Shown piece by piece: positions 37,177 to 45,932 of a stretch of 64,000 bases of DNA. Within the stretch, counting starts at the first letter, position 1; each line of letters begins with the position of its first letter. Both the position numbers and the translations under genes were made by a program. This stretch comes from JABWBH01 sp964526695. GTDB taxonomy: Bacteria; Planctomycetota; Phycisphaerae; UBA1845. The notes under the pieces are model-generated. The model did no database searches and was not told the origin of the DNA. It saw only the letters and a program-made list of their open reading frames with translations. The stretch lies in assembly GCA_964526695.1 (NCBI GenBank), contig CAZGJA010000039.1:21070-85069 (forward strand), written 5' to 3'.

Positions 37177-37391
37177 GTAATAACGCAGAGTAAATAGCGC
37201 CGAGGGCAAGACTTTGGCCTCACGTTCTCAGGTACAGATCCCCTTGCGGTTCAGATCAGCGGCGCGTTGACAACCCACTGCGGTATTGGTCGGCGCGTTC
37301 GCGGCGCAGGGCTCGCATTCGGGTCCGAGAATCCGAGCGGACGGAAGTCGGCGGCTCGCTGCCTGAAAACTGCGATCGCTCGCTGCGTCGG

Positions 37392-38459
37392 TCACTCGCG
37401 GATCACCGTTCCCGCCAGGCGCTGCACGCAGACCAGCGGGCGCAGGTCGCCGGCGTTGAGAACGCGGATGTCGCGGATGCCGTATTTCATCATGGCGAGG
37501 CGCGTCAGGCCCAGACCGAAGGCGAAGCCCGTCCACTGGGTCGGGTCGATGCGGCCTGCGCGGAGGACGTTGGGGTGGACCATGCCGCAGGGGAGGATTT
37601 CGACCCAGCCGGAGTGCTTGCAGGTCGGGCAGCCCTTGCCGCCGCAGATCTGGCAGTTCATGTCGATCTCGATGCCCGGCTCGACGAAGGGGAAATAACC
37701 CGGGCGGATGCGCAGCTCCACCTCGCGGTGCATGACCTCCGACAGGAGCGTCTTGGAGAGCGCGATGAGGTTGGCGATGCTGATGTCGCGGTCGATCATC
37801 AGCCCTTCCACCTGGTGGAACGTGCATTCGTGGGAGGCGTCGAGCGTCTCGTAGCGGAAGCAGCGCCCGGGGACCAGCGTGCGCAGCGGCGCGCCGAACT
37901 TGTGCATCGCGCGAATCTGCACCGGCGACGTGTGCGTGCGCAGCACCATGCCGTTCTTGAGCCAGAACGTGTCCTGCATGTCGCGCGCGGGGTGATCGCC
38001 GGGAATGTTCAAGGCCTCGAAATTGAAGTGCTCGGACTCCATCTCCGGGCCGGCCTCGATGGTGAAGCCGAGGCGGACGAAGATGCGCTCGATCTCCCAT
38101 TGGACGGCGGTGACGGGGTGGACGCTGCCCATCTCGCGCCATTCGCCGGGCAGGGTCGGGTCGAAGGAGGCGGCGGCCTGCTGCTCGGCATTGGCGGCCT
38201 GCTGCTGGAGCGCGTCGCGGTGGGCGGCGAGGCGGGCTTCGAGGCGGCTCTTGCACGAGTTGACGGTTTGGCCGACTTGACCGCGCTCCCCGGCGGGGAA
38301 GTCCTTGATGGCCTTTACGAAGGCGGCGAGCGGGCCGGTCTTGCCGAGGATTTCGGCCTCGAAGCGGCGGAGGTCGTCGATCGAACGCAGGGTGGGGAGG
38401 GCGTCCTCGACGCGGCGTTCGATATGTTCGAGTTCGGTTGTGAGCGTAGCGAGATCCAT
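37392..38459 (-). CDS. pheS: Phenylalanine--tRNA ligase alpha subunit
   Basis: Class II aminoacyl-tRNA synthetase subunit charging tRNA-Phe, cytoplasmic, working with PheT. 355 residues from ATG 38459; the in-frame start at 38507 adds 16 residues of no obvious value. An N-terminal coiled coil (about 1-85) is followed by the catalytic core: HPVTAVQWEIERIFVRLGF, motif 2 GRCFRYETLDASHECTFHQVEG, and motif 3 GFAFGLGLTRLAMMKYGI. An inserted CQICGGKGCPTC zinc-binding-type knuckle before GWVEILPCGMVHP occurs in a subset of bacterial PheS. pheT is not adjacent, so the two subunits are encoded apart, or pheT lies outside the window. Confidence 0.96.
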   Translation of the reverse strand: MDLATLTTELEHIERRVEDALPTLRSIDDLRRFEAEILGKTGPLAAFVKAIKDFPAGERGQVGQTVNSCKSRLEARLAAHRDALQQQAANAEQQAAASFDPTLPGEWREMGSVHPVTAVQWEIERIFVRLGFTIEAGPEMESEHFNFEALNIPGDHPARDMQDTFWLKNGMVLRTHTSPVQIRAMHKFGAPLRTLVPGRCFRYETLDASHECTFHQVEGLMIDRDISIANLIALSKTLLSEVMHREVELRIRPGYFPFVEPGIEIDMNCQICGGKGCPTCKHSGWVEILPCGMVHPNVLRAGRIDPTQWTGFAFGLGLTRLAMMKYGIRDIRVLNAGDLRPLVCVQRLAGTVIRE

Positions 38460-38602
38460 GCATGGCTCCCTCATCGACGGCCAAACGGGCGACGGCGCCG
38501 GCCTCATGCTGCTGCGCGTGGTCGCTGGGCCAGCTTAGGTTCGAGAAGCCGTGGATTCAAGCTATGCAGCAGAGCGCGCGCTACGCCGCGGCTGGCTCAC
38601 TC

Positions 38603-38638
38603 ACCACGGCCTGGCGAGTACGCCAGACCGTGCCACCC
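38603..38638. repeat. WRTRQA-type dispersed hairpin, copy 7 (reverse orientation)
   Basis: CCACGGCCTGGCG, AGTA, CGCCAGACCGTGCCACC, the inverse of the copies at 15.5, 16.9 and 28.3 kb, in the gap between pheS and etfB. Confidence 0.75.
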
Positions 38639-38845
38639 ACCGGGTCACCCGTCGTGGCGCACGTCGTGCCGCCCGCCGGATTCGGCTGGAAGGCCGAGGG
38701 CGTCTGGCCTTGAACTTGCAGGGTCATTATCATGCCCCGCAGTTGCTGTTGCCGCGCCCGGTGGCCGCGGCGATCGTGGAGGGCGGCGACGGAGCCGGGT
38801 GGTGTGCGGCGTGATTCGACCGGAGAGGAAGCATAAGGGGTTAGC

Positions 38846-39637
38846 GTGAAGATTCTTTGCGTCGTCAAGCAGGTGCCGGATTCCAACGCCACGGTGAAGG
38901 TCCGCGCGGATGGCAAGGACATCGAGTCGGCGGGGGTCAAGCTGATCGTCGATCCGTTCGACGAGTTCGGCGTGGAGCTGGCTGTGCAGTTGCGCGAGAA
39001 GGGCAACCCGGTCAGCGAGATCGTGGTGATCACCGTGGGCGACGACAAGGCCGGCGAGGCGCTGCGCACGGCGCTGGCGATGGGGGCGGACCGGGCGCTG
39101 CACCTGAATGATGCGAAGTTCGCCTCCTCGAACGAGCTGTTCACGGCGTATGTCATGGCGCAGGCGGTGCGCAAGGAGGGCGAGACGTTCGACCTCGTGG
39201 TGTGCGGCAAGCAGAACATCGACCTCGACAGCGGGGCCACGGGGGCGGCGCTGGCGGAGTTTCTCGACCTGCCGCACGTCGCGGCGGTGCAGGGCTTTGA
39301 GTTGACCGACGGCGGAAAGCGGTTCACGGCGCGGAGGCGCATCGAAGGCGCGGAGGAAGTGCTTGAAGGGGAGCTGCCGGTGGTGCTCACCATCGACAAG
39401 GGGCTGGTCGAGGCGCGGTATCCGTCGCTCCCGAATCTGATGAAAGCCAAGAAGAAACCGCTGAAGGTCCTCACAGCCGCGGACATTCCCGGCGAAGACG
39501 CACAGAGCGCCGGCACGCACGTGGATCGGCTCACGCCGCCCGCGCCGCGACCGGACTGCAAGTTCATCGAAGGCGAGCCGGCCGCGATGGCGAAGGAACT
39601 TGTGCGGCTGCTGCGGGAAGAGGCGAAGGTGGTTTAG
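38846..39637 (+). CDS. etfB: Electron transfer flavoprotein, beta subunit
   Basis: 263 residues, GTG start with AAGGGG upstream. EtfB binds AMP and, with EtfA, shuttles electrons from acyl-CoA and other dehydrogenases to the quinone pool. Signatures seen: KILCVVKQVPDS at the start, VDPFDEFGVELAVQL, DLVVCGKQNIDLDSGATGAALAEFLDLP (the AMP-loop region) and the recognition-like RYPSLPNLMKAKKKPL near residue 195. Length and order are normal. The etfA gene is 720 bases downstream on the same strand, with a small membrane protein gene between. Confidence 0.93.
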   Translation: MKILCVVKQVPDSNATVKVRADGKDIESAGVKLIVDPFDEFGVELAVQLREKGNPVSEIVVITVGDDKAGEALRTALAMGADRALHLNDAKFASSNELFTAYVMAQAVRKEGETFDLVVCGKQNIDLDSGATGAALAEFLDLPHVAAVQGFELTDGGKRFTARRRIEGAEEVLEGELPVVLTIDKGLVEARYPSLPNLMKAKKKPLKVLTAADIPGEDAQSAGTHVDRLTPPAPRPDCKFIEGEPAAMAKELVRLLREEAKVV

Positions 39638-39692
39638 GTGTTGGAGCGCCTCGGCACGCCTCAGGCAGAAGGTTTTAGGATCTTAAGGAAAC

Positions 39693-40172
39693 ATGTTGGA
39701 GTTGATTGATTGGGCATTAAAGCTGGTCGGGCTTGCGGGGCTTTTCTTCGGCCTGTACCTGACGAGGCGTCATTTCGGAATAGTTCGAGCAGCGAACTTC
39801 GCTGAGCGGTTCAACAGCCCCGAGATGTTCGGTGTACGGTTAAAGGTCGACCGATGGTTGCATGGTTCCCACGATCAGATGGAGAAGAAGATCGACGCCC
39901 TGCGGGAGGACGCAGAGCTTGAGGCGAGCGTGCGTTTGTTTACGAATTTCTTCCAGGAGCTCGGGGCTTCTTATCGCGCGAGGCACCTTGATCGAGGATA
40001 CGTACGAATGACATTCGACTATCTAGTCCCGTACTACTGGAAACAACTTGCGTTCTACGTAAAATGGTCGCGCGACAGCACCGGCAATCGAACACTATAT
40101 AGGGCTTTCGGCATGGTGGCGGATGAAATGGAGCCCCGGAAGAACAAAGGGGAGGGCAACCCGCGGGGTTAG
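39693..40172 (+). CDS. Small membrane protein between etfB and etfA (DUF4760-like)
   Basis: 159 residues, start ATG 39693 behind TAAGGAAAC. One N-terminal helix (about residues 8-25, LKLVGLAGLFFGLYL) is followed by a soluble helical domain (RLKVDRWLHGSHDQMEKKIDALREDAELEAS, NFFQELGASYRARHLDRGYV, YLVPYYWKQLAFYVKW). The pattern resembles DUF4760, a poorly characterised family; the assignment is tentative. Its base composition is lower in GC than the etf genes, which suggests a later insertion into an etfBA operon. Confidence 0.62.
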   Translation: MLELIDWALKLVGLAGLFFGLYLTRRHFGIVRAANFAERFNSPEMFGVRLKVDRWLHGSHDQMEKKIDALREDAELEASVRLFTNFFQELGASYRARHLDRGYVRMTFDYLVPYYWKQLAFYVKWSRDSTGNRTLYRAFGMVADEMEPRKNKGEGNPRG

Positions 40173-40359
40173 CCTGAGGCGAATCGGGTACTTCGTGCTA
40201 CGGCGCTGGCGAGAGTCAGAAACGGGTGAGAATGCCGTACTCAGCGGAGCAGAAGGTTCATTCTGTAGCGGATCAAGACCGGATCCAAGGGTGCCAAGCG
40301 ACGGACACCCTTGATCTCGCGACCGCACATAACTCCATCGTTTGGTCAGACCCATACCC

Positions 40360-41352
40360 ATGAGCAAGAACATCCTCGTCATGCTGGAGCAGCGGGAGGG
40401 GCGGATTCTCCCGGCCTCGTATCAACTCTTCGCCCCTGCGCGTCAGCTTGCACAGGCGGCGGGCGGGCAGGTCGTGGCCTGCCTTGTGGGGGACGCGGTC
40501 AGCGGGTTGACGGGGGCGGTGGGCGCCTACCAGCCGCAGACGATCTACACCGTTGAGCATCCGGAGCTGAAGTTCTACCGCGCCGGGGCCTATGCGGCGG
40601 CGGCGTGCGCGGTGATCGACGAGGCCAAGCCGAAGGTGGTGCTGTTTGCGACGTCGTTTATGGGTCGAGACTGGGCGGCGCGGACGGCGGCGCGGAAGCG
40701 CGGGGCGCTGGCGATCGACTGCACGGAGCTGGCGCTGGAGGGCGATGATCTGATCGCGTCGAAGTCGTTGTACGCGGGGAAGGTGACGGCGGCGTTCCGG
40801 CTTTCCAGCTCGCGCCTTCAGGTGGCGACGGTGCGGGCGAACGTCTTCTCCGCTCCTCCGCCGCAGGCAGGCGCATCCGCGCCGACTGCAGCGGTGTCGG
40901 TCCACTTCGCTCCCGCCGACACGCGGGTGGTCGTCAAGCAGGTGGTGCAGACCAGCTCGGGCATCAAGGATGTCACCGAGGCGGACGCGATCGTCTCCGG
41001 CGGTCGCGCGCTGAAAAACGAGGAGAATTTTCAGAAGATCATCTTCCCGCTGGCGGCCGCGCTGGACGGCGCGGTCGGCGCCTCGCGCGCCGCGTGCGAC
41101 GCGGGGTATCAACCGCACTCGCGGCAGGTCGGGCTGACCGGCAAGGTGGTCACGCCCAAGCTGTACATCGCGTGCGGCATCGACGGGGCGATTCAGCACC
41201 TTGCGGGCATGCGCGGCAGCAAGGTGATCGTCGCCGTGAACACGAAGAAGGAAGCGCCGATCTTCAAGGTGGCGACGTATGGCTGCGTCGCGGACCTGTT
41301 CGCCCTGGTTCCCCTGATCACCGAAGAGGTCAAGAAGCTGCACGCGCATTGA
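40360..41352 (+). CDS. etfA: Electron transfer flavoprotein, alpha subunit
   Basis: 330 residues from ATG 40360. FAD-binding partner of EtfB. The N-terminal domain (NILVMLEQREGRILPASYQLFAPARQLAQ) is followed by the C-terminal FAD domain with IVSGGRALKNEENF, GASRAACDAGYQPHSRQVGLTGK, PKLYIACGIDGAIQHLAGM and VNTKKEAPIFKVATYGCVADLF. All the usual flavin contacts (SR, QVG(L/Q)TG, SGAIQH-like) are recognisable. About 190 bases of apparently non-coding sequence precede it, so it may have its own start of transcription. Confidence 0.94.
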   Translation: MSKNILVMLEQREGRILPASYQLFAPARQLAQAAGGQVVACLVGDAVSGLTGAVGAYQPQTIYTVEHPELKFYRAGAYAAAACAVIDEAKPKVVLFATSFMGRDWAARTAARKRGALAIDCTELALEGDDLIASKSLYAGKVTAAFRLSSSRLQVATVRANVFSAPPPQAGASAPTAAVSVHFAPADTRVVVKQVVQTSSGIKDVTEADAIVSGGRALKNEENFQKIIFPLAAALDGAVGASRAACDAGYQPHSRQVGLTGKVVTPKLYIACGIDGAIQHLAGMRGSKVIVAVNTKKEAPIFKVATYGCVADLFALVPLITEEVKKLHAH

Positions 41353-41394
41353 ACGGACGCCCGCGCGGCGGCGAAACGGCAAGGATCGGTCCCG

Positions 41395-42690
41395 ATGCGC
41401 ACCGTATTTCGCTGCGGTCTGCGGTCTGTCGTGCTTCTTATTGCGGCGGCTGCGTTCAGCGCGCCTCGGCCGGTTCTTGCGCGGGTTGGCTCGGCTCCGC
41501 CGGAGTCGCCTGCGGTGTATGAGCTGGTGCTCAGCGCCGCGCTGGAACGTGTGCCCGTGCAGTACCGCTCGATCTACGAGCCGCATCGGCAGGCGATCCT
41601 GAGCTGCGCCACGGGCGGCGGCGCGGGCCGGTTCACGCCCTCGCCCGTGCTCACACGCGCGGAGTCGCACTACCTGATGCTCGACGCGGCTTCAACGGAC
41701 GTCACGGCGGCGGCTCGGCTCAAGGCGGCGCGCGCGTTTCCCCCTGAGGCTGCGGCGGCTGAGAAGCTGCTGACGGAGCATGGTGAGCGCGAGGGCGGGC
41801 GGCTTCCGTGGGCGCTGGCGGAGCAGTGCGAAGCGCTCACCGGCGCGATCCGCGACCGCAACGAGCCGGAGACGGCGCGCCTCGCGGGAGTCGTCGTTCA
41901 CCTCGCCGTCGACGCGGGCCTGCCTTTCAATACGACGATTCAACCCCTCGGGCCGACCGTGTCGCAGTTCGTCCTGCCAGGCGGGGAGTCGGCGGAAGCG
42001 TTGGAGGACTGCGCCAACGCTCGCGGTCGGACGCAAAACGCGCTGATCCGCCGGAACCGAGCCGCATTGGTGGTTGCCCTTGCGGATTCGCAGCGTCTCT
42101 GTTCGCCGATTGAAAGCGTCGTGGCTGACGCGCTGCGCGAGATGATCAGCGCGTCCGCGGCACTGGATGCGCTGCTGGAGGCGGATCGCTTGCTCGTCGA
42201 TCGCTGGGCGCTGCGCGATGGGGAGGCGTTCGTCGCCGTTGCCGAGCCGTTCCTGACGGAGCTGGATGGACGATGCCTGCCGATCATCACCGCGCGACTG
42301 GATGCGGCGGCGTGCTTCGCCGCCGCGCTGCTCGTGCAATGCGCGGCCGCGGCGAACGGCGATTCCGCGGCTGCAACCCTCGCCGCCGCATCGAAGGGCG
42401 ACAAGTCCAAGCCTGCCTCGGCGCCGCCCAGGGCTGACGGATCCGCCGGGTCGCCGCCAGCCTCATCCGGCGCGGCCAGCCCGCCGAGCGCCAGCGCGTC
42501 GAAATCGGCGCCCGCGCCGGCTTCCACCGCGACGGTGTTCATCGGAAGCAAGAACTCCAAGAAGTTCCACCGACCGGCGTGCCGTTGGGCCGAGAGCATC
42601 AAGGAGGACAACCGCGTCACGTTCGCCACCGCCGCCGCCGCGATCTCGGCCGGACGTGAGCCTTGTTCGACTTGCGAACCGAAGGATTGA
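41395..42690 (+). CDS. Secreted protein with C-terminal Ada-like zinc-knuckle
   Basis: 431 residues with signal peptide (MRTVFRCGLRSVVLLIAAAAFSAPRPVLA) and RBS AAGGA. Residues 30-310 are Ala-rich helical with no recognised domain. Residues 325-375 are an Ala/Ser/Pro/Lys linker. The last ~50 residues, FIGSKNSKKFHRPACRW... and AGREPCSTCEPKD, match the His-x3-Cys ... Cys-x2-Cys module found at the C-terminus of many exported nucleases and competence-type proteins, an Ada-related metal-binding module. No nuclease domain is visible here. Follows etfA by 42 bases on the same strand. Confidence 0.68.
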   Translation: MRTVFRCGLRSVVLLIAAAAFSAPRPVLARVGSAPPESPAVYELVLSAALERVPVQYRSIYEPHRQAILSCATGGGAGRFTPSPVLTRAESHYLMLDAASTDVTAAARLKAARAFPPEAAAAEKLLTEHGEREGGRLPWALAEQCEALTGAIRDRNEPETARLAGVVVHLAVDAGLPFNTTIQPLGPTVSQFVLPGGESAEALEDCANARGRTQNALIRRNRAALVVALADSQRLCSPIESVVADALREMISASAALDALLEADRLLVDRWALRDGEAFVAVAEPFLTELDGRCLPIITARLDAAACFAAALLVQCAAAANGDSAAATLAAASKGDKSKPASAPPRADGSAGSPPASSGAASPPSASASKSAPAPASTATVFIGSKNSKKFHRPACRWAESIKEDNRVTFATAAAAISAGREPCSTCEPKD

Positions 42691-42783
42691 CCCGCTTAAG
42701 TCCAAGCCGCTGAGGGGTCGTCGAGAGGGTTTCGTCCAGAGACCGGCAGCCTGTCATGCAGAACGGCTCCGAATGACCGTCGA

Positions 42784-43356
42784 TCAGCCGTGCTCGCCCG
42801 TGCTTACGACTTCGAGCAACTGCACGCCCTCGCGGCCGTTGCAGTGAATCACGCCCACGCGCCCGAAAGCCTCGGTCATCGCGGGTCGTCCGAAGCACGC
42901 CAGAACCGGCGATCCTGACGTGAAGCGGTAGAAGAACCGCGCGTCCACGCGCCGCAGGACGTTGTGGGCGATCAGCACCTCGCCCAGTGGTTTTCGCCCC
43001 GCGAGGATCTCCCTCCTCACCGCCTCGTCCACGGCGTCGAGCGCGATGCGCGCCACGCCGACCTCGACGACCGCCTCCCTCGTGAAGGGCCGAAGCGCGA
43101 TTTTTCGCGCGTAGGAACCGGAATCCTGCCGGGAATCGAGAACCTCCAGCCGCACCGGCTCGCCGCAGTGCCGTTGAAGCACGGTGGTCATGTGATCCTG
43201 ATGCACGAGCAACTGGCGGTACTCGGCCGGCACGCGATCGGCCGACATGGGTTCAACGCGGCGCCTCACGGCATCCACGTCGAAGAAGCCGTCGCAGACC
43301 TCCACAAGGGCCGCCAGTGCCTTCGACTGCTCCACGATGTTGCACCCTGCGTGCAT
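42784..43356 (-). CDS. Chorismate lyase-like (UbiC/DUF98-type) protein
   Basis: 190 residues. The pattern RQLLVHQDHMTTVLQRHCGEPVRLEV, then YARKIALRPFTREAVVEVGVARIALDAVDEAVRREILAGRKPLGEVL and a closing FGRVGVIHCNGREGVQLLEVV matches the beta-barrel order of the UbiC/DUF98 superfamily, in which R...L and PLG loops bind chorismate or 4-hydroxybenzoate. If active it would release 4-hydroxybenzoate (or a related acid) and pyruvate. The assignment is by eye. It is downstream of the HemN-like radical SAM gene on the same strand (112-base gap), so they may share a pathway. Confidence 0.55.
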   Translation of the reverse strand: MHAGCNIVEQSKALAALVEVCDGFFDVDAVRRRVEPMSADRVPAEYRQLLVHQDHMTTVLQRHCGEPVRLEVLDSRQDSGSYARKIALRPFTREAVVEVGVARIALDAVDEAVRREILAGRKPLGEVLIAHNVLRRVDARFFYRFTSGSPVLACFGRPAMTEAFGRVGVIHCNGREGVQLLEVVSTGEHG

Positions 43357-43432
43357 GATTCATTCTGACCCAGCTAGGATCGCAGCCCTACGGTCGCGCG
43401 GTCAACGGCAGTCATAGACGCCACGGTGGCTG

Positions 43433-43456
43433 ACCGCTTCCTTACGGGCGCGGCGC
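43433..43456. repeat. CCGCTTCCTTACGGGCGCGGC repeat, single arm
   Basis: Reverse-oriented arm of the repeat family completed at 47665-47733, lying between the UbiC-like and HemN-like genes. Confidence 0.55.
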
Positions 43457-43468
43457 TGCAAGACCCGG

Positions 43469-44881
43469 TCACGTGTACCGTACGCCGCGATGGTCCGGCT
43501 CGAAAAACCTCGGCAGCAGTCCGTCCACGCGGAGGATGCCCGCTCGCGTCAGCCTCAACTCGTCCCCCTTCGATTCGGCATATCCCTCTGCGACCAGCGA
43601 CGCGAAGGCCTCGGCGAAACGCCGCGAAATCTCGACTCCGAACTTGTTTCGGAAATACGCCGCGTCCAGCCGTCCCAGCTTCAACTGCAGGATGAGTTCC
43701 CGGATGAGGCGCTCATCGCTGCTTAGCGGCAGCGCGCGCGACAGCGGCAGCTCCCCGCGCGACAGCGAGGCGAGGTAGTCGTCCCACTGGTCCACGTTCT
43801 GAAAATGGACTCCGCCCACGTGCGAAAACGAGGCCACGCCCGTGCCCACCATGTCCGAACCGTGCCAGAGCGAATCCCGGTACAGGAATCGCGAATGCTC
43901 GCTGGGCCGTACGACGGTGTACGCGCTGGATACGACGTAACCGGCGTCCTCGAATCGCCGGAACGCATGGTCCACCCAGGCGCGTTTCGTCGCCCAGCCG
44001 GCGACCGGCGGCGCGTCGCCGTCGCGCTTCGCCTCGCGCGCCAGCGTCGTGTTGTGCGGAACTTCCATCTGGTAGATGGTCAGGCAGTCCGGCCGCAGGG
44101 CCAGCGCCTGCTCCACCGTTGCCTCCCACTTCGACTGCGTGTCGCCGACCATGCCGGCGATGAGGTCGATGTTGACGTTGGGAAAGCCGACCTCGCGCGC
44201 CCACTCGTAGGCGCGGAAGATCTCCGGCGCGTGATGGGCCCGTCCGTTGAGGGAGAGGACTTCGTCGTCGAAATGCTCGACGCCGAGGCTCAGTCGCGTG
44301 GTGCCGATCCCGCGGATGGTTTCGAGCTTGCCCTTCTTCAGCGTGCCCGGCTCGCACTCGAACGTCACCTCGCGCGCGTGGTCCCAACGCCAGTGGCGAT
44401 TGATCCGCTCGACAAGGCGCTCGAGCTGCTCGCTCGACAGGAACGAGGGCGTGCCGCCCCCGAAATAGACGAACTCGAACTCGCGCCCGTCGAACGCCGG
44501 TTTGTGCGAGTACAGCTCGATCTCCCGCGCCAGCGCGTCCATGTACGCATCCACGTCCGACGAGTTCTTGTCCGTGTAAACGCGGAAATAGCAGAAGTGG
44601 CAGCGCTTGCGGCAGAAGGGGATGTGAATGTAGAGGCCCAAGGGGGGAAATGATGAATGCGGAATGCGGAATGCTGAAAGTCTCCCTTCGGCTTCTGCAT
44701 CGCCTTCGCTTGTCGCGCCGCTTTCGGCATTCGTCATTCGCCATTCGCCATTCGGCTCCTCCAGCGCCCGCAGCGCGGCTGGCAGGTGCCGCGGCGACCA
44801 GGCCGAGAACGGCGGGTAGTTGGAGATGAAGTAGCTGCCCACCTCCGTCGTCGGCTTGTCGCTGAGCACATCGAGCTGCAT
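43469..44881 (-). CDS. HemN-like radical SAM protein with repeat-derived insertion
   Basis: 470 residues from ATG 44881 (MQLDVLSDKPTTEVGSYFIS...). Radical SAM barrel of the coproporphyrinogen III oxidase/HemW family: YIHIPFC then the 4Fe-4S motif Cys90-x3-Cys94-x2-Cys97 (CRKRCHFC), FVYFGGGTPS, VTFECEPGTL, TTRLSLGVEHFDD, NVNIDLIAGM and a C-terminal HemN domain (LILQLKLGRLDAAYFRNKFG). Whether it oxidises coproporphyrinogen is uncertain, since many paralogues do other chemistry. Residues 44-80 (PNGEWRMTNAES... FRIPHSSFPP) are low-complexity text made of GAATGCGGAATGC-type DNA repeats (44642-44752), inserted in frame directly before the SAM motif. The frame continues up to 45211 through REP arrays and is not used there. 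Confidence 0.85.
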   Translation of the reverse strand: MQLDVLSDKPTTEVGSYFISNYPPFSAWSPRHLPAALRALEEPNGEWRMTNAESGATSEGDAEAEGRLSAFRIPHSSFPPLGLYIHIPFCRKRCHFCYFRVYTDKNSSDVDAYMDALAREIELYSHKPAFDGREFEFVYFGGGTPSFLSSEQLERLVERINRHWRWDHAREVTFECEPGTLKKGKLETIRGIGTTRLSLGVEHFDDEVLSLNGRAHHAPEIFRAYEWAREVGFPNVNIDLIAGMVGDTQSKWEATVEQALALRPDCLTIYQMEVPHNTTLAREAKRDGDAPPVAGWATKRAWVDHAFRRFEDAGYVVSSAYTVVRPSEHSRFLYRDSLWHGSDMVGTGVASFSHVGGVHFQNVDQWDDYLASLSRGELPLSRALPLSSDERLIRELILQLKLGRLDAAYFRNKFGVEISRRFAEAFASLVAEGYAESKGDELRLTRAGILRVDGLLPRFFEPDHRGVRYT

Positions 44882-44950
44882 GGTCTGACCTGTACGCTTT
44901 TCCCGCCCCGCTCGCCCGGGTCGATGGGATGAGCCGGTTTCGCCGTGGAG

Positions 44951-45100
44951 GACCGGCTTCCCTTCAGGTGACCGGCTTGCATTCGGGTGACCGGCTTCCC
45001 TTTTTGGGACCGGCCTTCCTGTGGGGGACCGGCTTTCCAGCCGGTCAGACGGGCTGGAAGCCCGTCCCCCAAGAAGCCCATCCCCCAAGTTGTTCAACAC
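44951..45100. repeat. 19-nt tandem array (GACCGGCTT core) and flanking palindrome
   Basis: Five consecutive 19-nt units starting GACCGGC(T/C)T at 44951, 44970, 44989, 45008 and 45027. The last merges into a CCGGCTTTCCAGCCGG palindrome and then CGGGCTGGAAGCCCG. Same style as the arrays at 3.3, 13.8 and 54.0 kb but with a different period. Confidence 0.8.
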
Positions 45101-45217
45101 GCTTCGAGTATAGCCGGAACCCGCGGCAGGCCGAATGTCACAACCTGTCCTAACCCTTGAGCTTGTCGATTCCATTCCCGTGCGGGAAGCTCGATATTCG
45201 TCTCGCCGCAAGCCGGT

Positions 45218-45880
45218 TCATCCCAGGATCAGCCGCGCGACCACGACGTAAGCGTTCGTGAATGGCTCCTGGCGAAAGAAGCTCACCGGCATGTTCGGGC
45301 TTCCGACGAAGGGGCGTAGCATCCATGCGGTCTGGATGCCCACGAAGGCATACAGCGCCAGCCAGGCGCAGAGCATCACGATGTGGCGGCGATGGCGGGC
45401 GATCAGCAGGCGGTAGTCGCGGAGGATGACGAGCTGTCCGGCCAGTGTGGCCAGCGTGAACATCGCGGCGTTGAAGAGCAGCGCCGAATCGTAGTCCGTC
45501 GTGGAGAAGTAGAAGAACCGCGTGAGCGGCGCCAGCGCCGCCAGCGCCACCGCCAAAGCGGCCTGTCCGGCGAGGATCGCCTGCATGGCGGGGCGGAAGT
45601 CCTCCCGCAGCCCCAGCACCGTGTTCAGCACGAAGAAACCGGGAAGGCAGATGGCCGTGGTGGTGAACAGCAGGAGCGGCATCTTCAGGGCGGAGAAGAC
45701 GACCATCCAGAGCCGCTCGGTCGACACGAGGTGGAAACTGCCCATGAACGCGCCGTAAACCGGCGCGACCACCAGGATGAGCAGTAGCAGGCGGCGCGCC
45801 GACCGTTCCGCCGCGCGCTGCGGCGCAAACTCGTTCGTGCCTCGCAGGAGTTGGTCAATGTGAAGCGTGAGCGGAAACAT
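45218..45880 (-). CDS. Polytopic membrane protein, paralogue 2
   Basis: 220 residues with about six helices. It ends AWMLRPFVGSPNMPVSFFRQ...NAYVVVARLILG, which matches the end of the upstream neighbour (GWLLRPFIGSPDLPFTWFRN...NVFLSVL), and both share the opening 'GAFMGSFHLVST..LWMVVFSALKMPLLLF' / 'GFFMGWYSVISR..ELMQLLAAVVKLPALFL'. The two genes are therefore ancient tandem paralogues. The conserved LRPF(V/I)GSP loop with aromatic residues is the most characteristic element. I know no function for this family. Gap of 52 bases to the upstream gene. Confidence 0.7.
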   Translation of the reverse strand: MFPLTLHIDQLLRGTNEFAPQRAAERSARRLLLLILVVAPVYGAFMGSFHLVSTERLWMVVFSALKMPLLLFTTTAICLPGFFVLNTVLGLREDFRPAMQAILAGQAALAVALAALAPLTRFFYFSTTDYDSALLFNAAMFTLATLAGQLVILRDYRLLIARHRRHIVMLCAWLALYAFVGIQTAWMLRPFVGSPNMPVSFFRQEPFTNAYVVVARLILG

Positions 45881-45932
45881 CGGCGATGATCTGCAGCGCA
45901 GTGCGGCGAACGGCCCGTCGATCCCACCCGGG

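Noticed and set aside
37575..38849. 424-codon open frame antisense to pheS
   Set aside because: Shadow of a clearly conserved synthetase gene.
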